Shown piece by piece: positions 1-11,511 of a stretch of DNA of 64,000 nt. The translations under genes were made by a program, and so were the position numbers. Numbering within the stretch: position 1 is the stretch's first letter; each line of letters opens with the position of its first letter. The notes beneath the pieces were generated by a model. It worked only from the letters and a program-made list of their open reading frames with translations, was not told the DNA's origin and made no database searches. Origin of the DNA: Ganoderma boninense (taxonomy: Eukaryota; Basidiomycota; Agaricomycetes; Polyporales; Polyporaceae); contig CM035315.1 in assembly GCA_002900995.3 (NCBI GenBank), positions 543,967 through 607,966 on the forward strand. The letters run 5' to 3'.

Positions 1-2023
1 CTCACAGAAAGCCACCGTTGTCCGAGTTCCAAGAGATTCTCAGCGCATATATGGGTAGTACAGATCTGAGGGGCACGCATACGATTGCACGTTTCGCCGT
101 CGTCAGCCTACGAGTGGCATGGAGTATACAGGAAAAGGCCAACATACCATCAGTGTTCCCCGAAGTATTCCTTGCGACATATTGAATCTTGCCCCTTCGC
201 ATGTGGTATGATGGCGAACGTCCCACACAACTCCGGAAACTTCCGACAAAAAAAAGGAACGGGGACAATTTTGATTTACTCACTGTTGTTGCTGTCTAAT
301 GGCGAGCCGACTTTCCGACATGAAGAACCCTTTCAGATGGTGAACGAGCTGATATGTCCGGGGACATCTTTGAGAGTGGGTCGAGAAGAGATGGATAAGG
401 CCAGCTCCAAGTTATTGTTCGGCTGCGGACCGCGGTTCGACGTCAATAAGCGCCTATCGTCAGGTTTGGGCGCTCATGCATACATCCGGCGCTTATGTAG
501 CGGGACTGGGATGCGAATCGTCACAGACTCTAGCCCAATTCTCTCCTTCATGCCCTGTCGTCTTCCTTCCTGGTCGCCTTTGTATGTTACACACGACTAC
601 GATGGCTCGCAAACGAACGGACGATCGTCAGTAATGGCGTTGTTAGCCTGCCTCATTCCAAACGAGGACTGCAGCACGAACGACGTGGACTTGAAGACAG
701 TCCTGGACAGAGGCCCTGGCGTACAGGTTAATTTGTGAGTTCTCCTTCTTTCTTGCGGAATGCTTCTCGCACTCATCATGGCAACCCAATCGCTGCGGTA
801 TCTTCCACCCCCCGATGAACTTCGTTCGCAAGACAACCTCCCTGCTACGTCGATGCATGCTGCGCACTGCCGCAGCTCAGATTTTTAATCCTCCAAGTCC
901 TTTCATCTGCAAAGTCGCCAGAAGCACATTGAGCACTGATGCTCAAGAAGCTTGAGATCCCAAGAGTAATATGGCACACCAGGTGCGTGCCCATCTCAAA
1001 TTGCCTGCCTTCTTCTGCGGGGCGCAGTCCCTCGAAGCCATGCAAACGGAGTTGGCTTGGAGTGGGCGCCAAGTTGCTTGGGCACATATGCATTATCACG
1101 ACTCCGCCAATGTTCCGCGTCTGATGGTGGTCCAAGAGAATCGTCGGAGTGTTGGACGGGATAGTTCGGAAAACCTACTCCATGAAATCGCGTTTCCATG
1201 TACTTAACTACTATCGCCCACCTTATTGCCTTGCGTTATAGGGAGCTTCTTTGGACTGAGTCCGACTGACTGCGGCGCGGATACTTGACTGTGTGCGCCT
1301 TCTCTTCCCTGCCTGCGCAAGTTGTCGGGTGCAGAGGAACTGACGCTGCGTCGCTGTAGGTCTCTCCCGTTCAGCCGTTAGAAGATGGAGCATCCCACAG
1401 CGGCGACATTTTACTCCTCGCCGCCGATTTCGTATCCGAAGATAAGAATCACCCAAGCATCCGGAGGGGTGCAAGGGAGTCACCTTTGCTGTCGGCGATT
1501 CTCCAGCGGAGTGACGCGTCGGCGCCGAGGCTGTGATTTCAAATGGTCATTGCGGTGCGTCGTAACTTGCCTTTTACAGCCGCCAGTTTCCTTAGATGGT
1601 GATGCTGTTGAGCTTACTGAATGATGGCTTGCGTCGGAGGGGTCATGCACGTCCTTGAGTCTGTGGCTGAGAACCGTGGCGGTCTTCGAAAGGCGGCTTC
1701 CAAGGCACGGTTGTCCCGCCTCGTCCTGACTCACGCTGAGTCTATAGTTACTCCTCTGGCGGCGACGTGGAGTCTCTACCACAAGCAGTGATACCGACCT
1801 CAAGATACGATTCCTTGTGGAAGTCGCAGGCTCTCGGCTGCGCTCTTGACCGGCGCTCTAGCCCTCTGAGGCATGTCTACTTAATGGGGCTGTTTGCCTT
1901 CTCCATCCCCCATTCCGCTCCCCACATTGCGAACGAGCCCATCATCCACATAACATAGCTCGAATCAGGCAACACCCCCTCAGGCCTCAGCTCTACCACC
2001 GCCATCCCATAACAGACCCAACA
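1..2023. other. Left-edge region, no supported gene
   Basis: I see no family signature, no convincing exon chain and no repeat here. Open frames exist on both strands (the longest is 217 codons on the plus strand near 85-738 and lacks an ATG start), but their translations look like chance frames. The last 100 bases are pyrimidine- and CA-rich and lead into the DUF6699 gene starting at 2024, so they probably contain its promoter and 5' UTR. Confidence 0.5.
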
Positions 2024-2737
2024 ATGCCAGGCAAACACGTCCACTTCCTCGACGTCCCCGCCACGCCCTCGTCAACATTCTCGAGCTCGACGCTCGCTTC
2101 CTCACCAGGGCCCGTGACCCCTCCGCAGCCCTTCCGCTCGCCCGCATCAACAAAGTCGAGCCTCCCCCCATCAGCACACTACGCCCCCGGCGGGATCTCG
2201 CTGCACCCCGTCCTCGCGCGCCAACCGGGCGCCCCATCACCCCTCCTCTGGGACATGTCCTCGCCCGCAGAGTCCGCGCTCCCGCAACTCCCCTCCGCGC
2301 CCAAGCGCCTCACCGACACGCTCGTGTGCGAGCCCGCCTCGCACCCGCCGCTGCCCTCGCTCGCGATCGTCTGCGACTACCTCCCCTGGACGATCATCGT
2401 CGTGCCCACCCCCGGCGCGCGCTGGGCGGCCCCATACGTGACCGTCGGCGACGTGCTGCACACGCTGTACCGCACGCTCCGCCTGGGGTCGACGGAGCAC
2501 GAGCTCGGCGCGCTCGAGCCTGGGCTGCGCGGCCGCGTGCTGCAGGCCTACGCGGCGCGCTACCGCCGCGTCGCCGACCCGAGGGCGCGCGAGGGCGAGA
2601 AGGCGAAGGGCGTGAAGCGCGTCGACTATTTGTGCGACCGCACAGCGTTTGGCGGGTTCGCGCCTGTGCCGGGGGGCAACCCGGCGAAGGGCCTCGCGCC
2701 CGGCACGGTGTGGGCGCTGCAGGTCGCGCGGCCGTGA
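2024..2737 (+). CDS. DUF6699 domain protein 1
   Basis: A single uninterrupted frame of 237 codons begins at an ATG preceded by CAACA. The first ~75 residues are Ser/Pro/Thr-rich and probably disordered. From about residue 95 the pattern is that of DUF6699, a fungal family of unknown function: EPASHPPLPSL, the strand segment LPWTIIVVPTP, then VTVGDVLHTLYRTLRL and, after a basic stretch, KRVDYLCDRTAFGGFAP and a final VWALQV strand. Length is normal for the family and no signal peptide or membrane segment is visible. It is one of six DUF6699 genes in this window and its frame is intact. Domain assignment is by remembered pattern, not by a search; molecular function is unknown. Confidence 0.85.
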   Translation: MPGKHVHFLDVPATPSSTFSSSTLASSPGPVTPPQPFRSPASTKSSLPPSAHYAPGGISLHPVLARQPGAPSPLLWDMSSPAESALPQLPSAPKRLTDTLVCEPASHPPLPSLAIVCDYLPWTIIVVPTPGARWAAPYVTVGDVLHTLYRTLRLGSTEHELGALEPGLRGRVLQAYAARYRRVADPRAREGEKAKGVKRVDYLCDRTAFGGFAPVPGGNPAKGLAPGTVWALQVARP

Positions 2738-5160
2738 TCGCGCGCGATGCTCGAACTTCGTTCTTCACTCTTCGCTGCTACCCTCGCTGTCGCCTTCGCC
2801 TTCGCCTTCGCTGTCGCTCGCCCTCGCCGCTTCACCGCTGTTCTCCTCGTCGTCGTCGCTCTCGCACTCGCACTCGCCTGCCCCCGATACCCCGTCTCTG
2901 CTGCCCGCGTCGCTGCTCGAAGATATCCTGCACCGCGGTCGTTCGTCTCGTCGTCGTCGCTTATGCAACACCAACATCACTGGACTCTTGGACTCTGGCC
3001 GATCTGAATGTACAAAGTAGATGTACCATACATTATGCCGATACCCATCCTCATCGCGTCCTCGCTTCGCATCTTAGTATCCCGAATGTGCCCCGAACCA
3101 CTTCCCTGACGATGATGCTCCCGGCTCGATTTTACGACTACCAACTTAAATGAAGTCAACGGCCTTAATGGACCTTACTGTATGTACAACTACTACTGGT
3201 CAATCTGCACAGTATCCTTTGTGCTCGCCGTGTACTGTTCCTTTCTGCGCAGGAGTTATAAGCCTGTTGTCTGCAACGTCTTATCTGCGCGTGTCTCCAC
3301 CTCTGGCTTTCGTGAGTCGTGACAACTCCGAGCTAACTTACAACGTAGAGATCAGTGAGACAAGTGCATCCGTCTTCACACCGGGCCGAGAGGGCCCGAG
3401 ATCAGTCTGGCCAGTCGCTCAACCTACAAGCTGACTCAGCTGGGGCACTTACGACCTGTTGCCCACCGCCATCATCGCACTCCTGGATACTTATCTGGGT
3501 CTCTGGGTCTCCCACTTCGCATTCTGTCTTTCCGCGTTCTCGGCAATAGTGATCGTCGACATCCACCTCTGAAAGGAGCGGCGACCAGCTCGGTTTCGAT
3601 GCCTCCGAGGTCCCAGGTCCCAGTGTCATCACATTATCCCATCCTCGTTCGACTGCCAGTGGCGAGCCTCTCAATAATCTTCCGCACCCCCATGGCTGAA
3701 CGCGCAACTTCCCTCTCAGCTTGTTATAACATACAATTTACTGCTCTCCTTCTACTCGACAAGGTGCCAGGGATTCGAGGTGAGTCACCGTGTCCTTCAG
3801 TGTGGCTCGCTGCTGCATCATGCTGAGCTCCTCTCTCTCCCAACGGCGGCTCAATTCAAGTCTATGCTCTGGGTTCCGGCTGTATATTCTCCTTCCGGAG
3901 TGTGTAAAAGGTCCGTTTCGTGATGCATGTCGTCTTGGGGCCGTCCCGGAGATCCCGTCGATACTGACCGGGGTCTCGTTCACGGTTTTCCCGATACGAT
4001 ATGAACAGTTTCAAGCAGGCAGGCAAGAGGCTCTCTCTGCCGCCGGAGCCTCGATGCAACAGGCATACGCCTCCATGGAAATTTCAAGACTTAGACACTC
4101 CATTGGGAGAGCCCTATCACCCTCGTGCCGTGTGGATGGGGCGGCGGTCCAGAGCGGTTCTCCGAGGTGCGTTGTTCCTCGCCCATTTCGACTGACCATG
4201 TCGCATAGCCATGGTACAGGGCGCCCTCTTCCGGTCGGTATGTGGTTTAATTCAATACGGCGCTGCTTGCGATTCACGTAAGACCTGTGTTCCGTTACAG
4301 CGCAACTACTCCTCGCCCGACTAGACGTACACTGCACCCAGCATGAGCGTGCATCGGTTCTCTGGGCGATCGAACCTTCTCTGTATCACGCGGAAGATGG
4401 CGGCTTGTCTTGGTCTGTGTAGCTACTGTTTTCTGGTCCTTAAGTTTCTTGCACCTCAGTCTTGTCTACGGGTTTTGGTAATCTAACGGGGGAGGCGTCG
4501 GAACTGAAAATCAAAATCCTCGTCGTTCGAGGTGATGCGCGTGCGAAACTTGCAGGCTGGCCGAAGCATGGGCGCAACGCTCACTCCCAGAAACGTTTTC
4601 TATGTGGTCTTCTGTGGTCTATGCTGTTCGTGAGCTGTGCATGGTCATTTGTCTTTGTCTGTCCGCAATATGAATCGCGGCGTGGCTCCACTTGCATCTC
4701 AGTGCCTGTTGCAGGGACCTCCATACAGGCACCCCTTACCACTGAAGCACTTGCGTATCTCATCTGCATAGGCCGGTGCTCGACGTCGAGGCCTGAGGTT
4801 TTGCGGGCACCGAGCGGTCGCGCCAACACCGCAACCGACCTCCGAGTGGGAACGCGCTGTGCGAACACGTGCTGGCAGCGCGCCTCCGACACGGATGCCA
4901 CACATCGCCCACCAGCGTATCCCAGCCATCGAATCGTCCCGTGAACTCGAACTGTATATCGCCTCTCGCTGTTTTACGGCTCCGGCTCTAGAGCTGTTCC
5001 GCACCGCTATGATCTGCCAGGCGATGCCCCGCGATATATCTCCCCCAGGGCTGCTGAGTCTCTGTCACCTCGAACTGCTCTCCGATCTCGACGTCGTCCC
5101 CACCCGCCTTTTGCCCTTGCCGTCCCGTTCCCTTCCCCCTCATCCCGCGCTCCGCACGCC
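2738..5160. other. Intergenic, low-complexity 3' flank then no recognised gene
   Basis: About 2785-2880 is a run of imperfect CTTCGC/CTCGCT hexamer-like repeats directly after the DUF6699 stop, which generates spurious Ala/Ser/Arg frames in all registers. From 2.9 to 4.9 kb I find no family or exon chain. The final 200 bases are pyrimidine-rich with C/T runs and probably hold the promoter of the metacaspase-like gene. Confidence 0.45.
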
Positions 5161-7524
5161 ATGAACGTCTCCCTGAAGGCTGTGCTTCCTACTATCAGGC
5201 GCAGCTCGACGTGCACCTCCGCCAAGTCAAGCAAGTCGACGAAGACCAAAACCAGCAAACGCAAACCCGTCCGGAGGGCGCTGATCGTCGGCATCATGTA
5301 CCGCAACAAGGAGGGGGAGACGCTGCTGTTCCCGCATAGGGATGCACAGGCATGGCGGGACATCCTTGTTGGTGAGCTTTGTCCTTCCATTTTCCATGCG
5401 CATATATGCATCCAGAAGAACAAGAACTTGGATGTCTCATATGAAGCACCCCATCAATCCCTTTTTCTTCCAGAGAAGTACGGCTACAAGAAAGACGACA
5501 TTGTCATGATGCTCGACGACGAGCACACTCTTCAGGATCGCGAACAGGCTCACCTCGTGCCAACCAGAGAAAACCTCGTGAGTTCGATGATATCTAGACC
5601 CCTTCCGCCTCTCGCTTATCCGCCTTTGTTTAGCTTCGCCAGATCCGGTCCTTGGTGACGGATGCGCGTTCTGGGGACAGGTTTATGTTCTACTGTGAGC
5701 ACTCACCTACTGAGCTCTCTGTGGATGATGCTGATCCCCACGACCCAGACGCGGGCCATGGACAGCAGATAGAGAGCATGAGCAAGAACGAGGACGATGG
5801 GTTCGACGAAGGTGAGTACTAAACACTCTCTATGCTGACAATCTTTGCCAACGATAAAGCTTCTGTGGACAGCCATCGTGCCCTATTCCCCCACTGGCGA
5901 CGCAGAGCCCATTCTCGACGACGTATGCCACCTCTGATCGTGGTCGTCGTGTTGACAGGTGACTGACTTATTTAGCATCACGCCAGGACCTCCGAGATCT
6001 CCTCGTGGAGCCACTCCCTGTCGACGCTGCCTTGACGGCCATCTTTGACTCGTGTTGCTCGGGCACTCTGCTCGACTTGGAGCACTACGCTTGCAACAAT
6101 GTGTACTTCCCTTGGGTCAATCGGGGAAAGCGTGACCTTCGCTCGCCGAATCGAGCCCGCCTCCGTAAGTGACGCTTACCCCTCTCGTGCGGACTGTTAC
6201 TTATTATGTGCTTTACACAGGGCGTAAGAATGGTCAGTACTTTTCCACACTCTTTCAGTCGCGGCAAGGCAAACGCTAAAGTAAACTTGGCTGGGTAGAC
6301 GTTTTCCTGCAGGCCAAGGTTGAACCAGACCCATCTTACCAAACCTCCATTGCCGGGACAGGTACGCATGCCAGCCCCTTCCACATCGTGCGATCACCGC
6401 GACGCAGTGCTAGTGACGCAGCTAACGAGCCTGCCTCTTGTTCAGACGACACACACGTCGACGCTCCCGCTCCACCATCTGGCTGCCTGCGGATCTGCGA
6501 GCGGACGCGCTCCAAGTCCGACGCGATCATCAAGCACGACCAGCTCATCCAGGACACTGGTGCAACCAAGCAGGACGGGACGGCGCTTCGTCGTCCGCTC
6601 CTCGACGCTCGAGGTCCCCCGCCGCGCCCGCGACAGCTCGCTCTTCGAGAACGGCAGGAAGCCGCCGCCGCGCCGCGTGTTCTCCCTCCCGCACACCTTT
6701 CTCGTTCAAGCGCTTCTTCGGCAAGCCGCCGCAGTGCGCCGAGCCCGAGAGCTACCTCCCGTGCGACGGGTTCAGCTGCGCGCCCGAGCAGACGAGGACG
6801 AAGCCGCATGTGGTGGGTACATACTACACGAGCATGCGCAGTGTTGGATGTTGCGGTGATGGCTGACGGCGACGGGGTCGTAGATCTCGATCTCGGCTTG
6901 TCAGGACCCCGAGAAGACGTGGGACTGTAAGAAGGGGCTCACGCTGACGCAGGTGCGTACGAGTGCTACCAACGTCGTCGGCGTACGAGGCAGCTATTGA
7001 CGCGTATGCGTGTGCAGGCGATGATCACGTTGCTGAGTGAGCGAATTCGTATTCATGGTTTCTCAATCGCTCGCACTCACTCATTCTCACTCCTCTCGGT
7101 TTTAGAAAAGTGTCCCAACATGCCTGTCCGTCGGCTCATCGAGCAGGCTGGGTGCGTGTCCGTCCACGGTTTCCGGTATTTTCGCTGAGACTGAGGCTGT
7201 TTGCTGTTCGTCAGGCACGGCATGCATAGCCATACTACCTTGAAGCTGCACCGGTGGAGTCAAAAGAAAGTGAAGGCGTGGCGCGCTCACCACTCGCCAC
7301 GAGAAGAGCTGGGGGCGCAGTTCGAGATCTTCGACAGCCCTATGCCCCAGGTGTGTACGTACCACAGTACGAGCCTGAGGCTCGTTGCAGAGATGGAACT
7401 CATGCTGCGTATGTTTTTTGTGTAGATTGGGAGCACGAATGTCCTTGTGAGCTATTTTGGCTTTTGGTGGAGGGTGCCTGCTGATTGTGAGCTGCAGACT
7501 GCACACGAACCGTTCCGCGCATGA
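5161..7524 (+). CDS. Metacaspase-like cysteine protease, tandem copy A (multi-exon)
   Basis: Caspase-fold (peptidase C14-type) protein. Supported exons: 5161-5371, 5474-5577, 5643-5694, 5749-5811, 5873-5922, 5987-6164, then small exons including 6884-6952, 7018-7036, 7106-7151, 7215-7350, 7426-7446 and 7498-7524. The joined N-terminus gives RRALIVGIMYRN, then DIVMMLDDEHT, SGDRFMFYYAGHG (catalytic His codon about 5757) and LTAIFDSCCSGTLLDLEHY (catalytic Cys about 6053). The p10-like part shows VISISACQDPEKTWD. This is the metacaspase layout, though the residue after the catalytic Cys is Cys where His is usual. Between about 6440 and 6790 two different frames carry good coding text, so a frame correction or unrecognised intron is needed there. 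A paralogue with matching exons lies at 11512-13685. Such proteins cleave after Arg/Lys and are linked to fungal cell death and proteostasis; the role here is inferred. Confidence 0.75.
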
Positions 7525-9405
7525 GCATTATGCTGCCCGCCCGTCTCTGTCCGTCTTTCTTCCATCATAACCTCAAGTATGTTTGGCGTGTTTTTCCAAT
7601 GAGCTCGGACAAGTTTCGATAAGTACGGACGTTCATCCTGGACCATCTGACGATCAGCACACGCACGCTTGTCCTTGCACACCACATATGATCCGGTTAT
7701 GCTTTTCCATGCGTTTGGTTTTTGAATATACCCACATACTCTACGTACGACCCATGCAACGACTACATGAACTAGATACCCCTTCCTCCGACGTAAATCT
7801 TCTTGGTTTCACTCTAGGCCCGACGTACCGTAATACTGAGGCTGATCGTGCCCAGCTTCGAACTTCGGGTTTGTGTACTCAGACTAATTTTTCTATGCTC
7901 ACAATAAAAGACTTACAGAGAGTGCTTCGCATGGCGTGGTGAATCCCTCAATACTCGTCACCGAAATAGCGAAGCCGAGTGAGGCGGCTGTGGGTGGCGT
8001 GAGACTTTGACGCGCCGGCGTTGAGTATCGACATGTTCGATATTTCCTTTCTAGGCATGGCTGATCAAGTCTAAGGCGCCTGGGAAATTGGCGCGCGTAA
8101 TCGCTGGGCTCATCACTCGTCCGCCACTAACCACTGCCGCTACTTGTTCGCAGTCCCCACATTCTCGTAGTACAATTGTCTCTCGGGCCTGCTACTATCT
8201 TCGCAACCAAAAAGAAAGGAGACAAGGGGCGGCACTGGCCAGCTTCTGACTCTGTCATGTCGCGATCGCGAGGCTGGAGTCCGGAAAGCTGGAAGCAGGA
8301 AGCAGGGGTTGAGCGGTAAGTGGGTGACTATCAGTCGGCGGTGAGTGTACACCTCCGCGATCGAAGGTTCATGGCGCAGCTAATCTCATCTGTTCCTTCC
8401 AGAAAGCAGTTCCTTTGCTCTCATCGGCATTATAGCTCATCAATTATCCTCAGACGTCGCATCCCTGCAATACCTTGATTCTTAACAGCACGGATACACG
8501 CTATTTTGAGTGGTCGTACGCTATGCGGTCCCATATTCTGAGTCAATCACGCACGCTCGTCTTGTGATGCCTTATCGAAAAACCGATTGAACCAGCTGCC
8601 GGTCAGTGCTTGTCCGTCTAAGTATCTGAATGTATTTTATCTCATTTACTGTGTTGTATTCATCCACTTGGTTCGTTATACAGATTCTACATCCATTTTC
8701 ACCACTTATCAATAATCTAGGTACCAGTACTGCGGTTCAACGTAACAGTGACAAGGGGAGTCCGGTCGAGCCAAGCCTGGCGGCCACGGAGTTCTTCGTG
8801 CTGCCATGGAGCGTCCGGATTAGCATGCTTACTGTGTTTTTTCGTAGTGTCGGTGAGCACCCGTATCTTGCCCCATGACTGGGAGGACGGCGTCTGCAGC
8901 TGACTCGCACGGCCATCAATGAGCCGTGATGTTCCTGGTGTCTCTGCCACCTTCCTTCACGTTCAACCGCTCCAGACCACTGGGATCAGAAGAGAGGGAA
9001 TTTGGAGCCTGGTATGCACGCCACACTTTCTCCTAGAAACTTCGTGAGTGTTCTCCACGCTTCCCGTCGATGCGGTCGTTGGGCTTCTCGCGCTGAACGG
9101 TGAACACAGCATCCGGGTGTCCACAGCACCGAAGAGTTCGATGTGCGCCTGTCTCCTGCAAGCGGTCTGCTGGCACGGTGCTGTGTTTCGAGGTGCTGTG
9201 TTTCGAAGCGCTATGGCAGTGGATTGTAGGTGCACGCTCGCACGGTTGCAAGATCCTATTGTCCCCCTCGCAGGGTATCGGGGTTACCTCATGCGTATGC
9301 GGACTCCACTTTCCCGGCGGCCCAGGCTACGTATACAGGACTCTACGGTTTCAGACCAGAGGCTGCTGTGCAAGGTCTCTTGGTATGTTTTGTTCCAGGG
9401 TCTAC
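7525..9405. other. Intergenic; start is part of the metacaspase duplication
   Basis: No gene recognised. The stretch 8000-8062 (around GAGTATCGACATGTTCGATA and the following ATTTCCTTTCT) matches 14192-14250 downstream of copy B, so the tandem duplication extends at least 500 bases past the coding region. The remainder shows neither family motifs nor an exon chain. Confidence 0.5.
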
Positions 9406-10562
9406 ATCAGGAATCCGTCCGGTACTTATTTGGACTTAAATCTACTGAACGCCTTGATGGCACTGAGATCAACTGGAATCAGCTTAATCACTGGAATCTC
9501 AGAAATCCACTGTGCCATCATTCCAGCTGTCAGCTTGATTGGCATCAAAGCACCTGTAAGGCACACGACAACCTGTGACAGCTGGCCTCCGATTTCCTCC
9601 TTCACCGGCATACCCTGCCCTAAACACCCCCGGGTTTCCCATGAGGTCTCCAACGACGCGTCAGCTCGCATCAGGTCCCTCTTCGATATCTCCTCCATCA
9701 GGATCGCACCTGCAATCTGGGCTCAGCACGCACAGATGCTTTGCCCCTGCTGTCATATGGTCAGTCTGGTCTCGCTTTCCCTCAGTTTCCTCGCTCGCAC
9801 TCTGCCTGATACCAGGGATTGTGTGCCGGCGGCAGCGGCTTCCACGATAAGGTGCGTACGTCGCCGAATGTCCAGATGCGTCGCTGAGTTGAAGTCTAAG
9901 GCATGGTACCTGCGTTCTCCCTCATCGTCAGCTAGATAGGCCATCAGTAAGTAATGATTTGTCGAGCTCGTCCGTACGTTTGAGGGCGCGACGTCGTGGC
10001 TGGATGGAGATAGACGTACTGTGAGTAGAATCCCATTCTGGTAGCGGCTGACACGTCAAGTTTAGAACTCGCCCCGCTGTGGGACTACTTACACAGCGCG
10101 AGTCCCACAGCCGCCAGCGCACAGACCTCTCCCGAGAGAAAGGTATGCTCCGGTGCTACCTTGTTGTAATCATCGGTCTAATCGTAAGTGCAGCCATTAC
10201 GACTCCGAGGCACACCTGTTTGAACTGCGGGTGCTCGGGACTCCGATGGCTGCGGGCGGCATGGATTGGGGCAGATGGGTGTCTCGGGGGAGTGCGAGGA
10301 TGTGCAGGATGGAGGGGTCTGGTTCTGGGTGAGTAGTATGCGCTTCGGCTCGTACGATGTGGCCTGGTAGCGTAGGCGTATCATTAGTATTTGCAAATGG
10401 ATATCACTTGTTACCACTGGAATTCACTGGAGTGATCACTGGGCCAGAAAGTGAACCTAATTATCAAGGACTTTCCAGATCACCTGGAATCCACTGGGGA
10501 TCACTGAACAAGGCTGGATAAGTGATTTCAGGGCCATTAAGTGGGTCGGACAGATTCCTGAT
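9406..10562. mobile_element. Candidate non-autonomous TIR element (~1.16 kb)
   Basis: The left end reads ATCAGGAATCCGTCCG (9406-9421) and the right end, reverse-complemented, reads ATCAGGAATCTGTCCG (10547-10562): 15 of 16 bases match in inverted orientation. Similarity continues less perfectly inwards for about 20 more bases (CTTA..GG..CT.AAATC..ACT). Subterminal regions on both sides carry several ACTGGAAT/CACTGG motifs (about 9465-9500 and 10410-10510). I see no transposase inside and no clear target-site duplication outside, so it would be a non-autonomous or decayed DNA transposon between the two metacaspase copies. The class is not identifiable from the ends alone. Confidence 0.45.
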
Positions 10563-11511
10563 GCTAATGCGCAGGACGTAGACCTGCGACAGCCCATGCT
10601 TTACAAACTTCATTCATGGAGCATCTTACTGCCATAGGCGCCAAGTCCTACTTCCACACAACAGGGTCCCATAGGGTGGTGCGGACAGCCTTCTGGGGCA
10701 ATCAAGGACGCATGCAATGCAATCAGCGCACTTTGCGGACAAGGATCTGCTGTCCGGCTACTTGTCAGGCAGCTCTGCGCTACTAGCCATGTTCCTCGAC
10801 TTACGTTCCGAACGGCACAGGTGTGTAGTCCGAGCTTCGCACAACTTGAAGGAATACGTGCGCCACCCCTTAACACCACAATGTCTCCGGATCCAGTGTA
10901 GTAAGTCAAGGCTTTGTTGTAACTCTGGATACATCATACGACCTCAGGCTCTGCGCTATGGCATCCATGGTAGTTTTTACCAGTGTCCTGCGTTCCTGCG
11001 TCGTATAATTTTGCGTGAAATTTGAAAAGGTGCATCTGGGGAGTTGTGATGCTTGTATGGCTCGCCTTCCCATTTTTTGACTCGGGCCGAGTCGCGCGCC
11101 TGAGGCGATCTCTGATCGTGACCGAGCGTGACTAATAACACGTGGCCGCGTGTGTTGAAGCTCGGGGAATCACCATCGTGCAGTCCCCATCCACCACGGT
11201 CGTCCTAAGAGTCCGTTCTGGCTTGCATCGCCTCTCTCTGAGAAATTTTGCCGTGCTCGTACTCGTATGGCTGTGTCCCGTGGCTGCGCCCCGCAGCCTC
11301 CCGCCAGCCATGGAGGCCACCGTGACCGAGTATGAATAAAAGGTACGTGTCGGCTGCAAGGAGACTGCGCCGTCCCTCTCATCTCCTACCCTCCTGGAAA
11401 GCCTGGACCTCCCTCCCATCCCTTACTCCCCTCTCTTTGCACTCCCTTCATTCCGTTCCCGCCTTCCGCACCCAGGACTCCCTGTAGTATCTGACTCTAC
11501 CCTCGTACGCA
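10563..11511. other. Intergenic upstream of metacaspase copy B
   Basis: No coding signal recognised. The last ~150 bases are pyrimidine-rich (repeated CTCCC/CATCCC) like the region in front of copy A, and probably contain the promoter and 5' UTR of the gene at 11512. Confidence 0.45.

Noticed and set aside
85..738. 217-codon open frame at the left edge
   Set aside because: It needs a TTG start, has no family motif and no splice-consistent partner, and overlaps equally open frames on the other strand.
9100..9939. 279-codon open frame on the plus strand
   Set aside because: It starts at GTG, runs across the left end of the inverted-repeat element, and its translation is Cys/Ser-rich without any motif.
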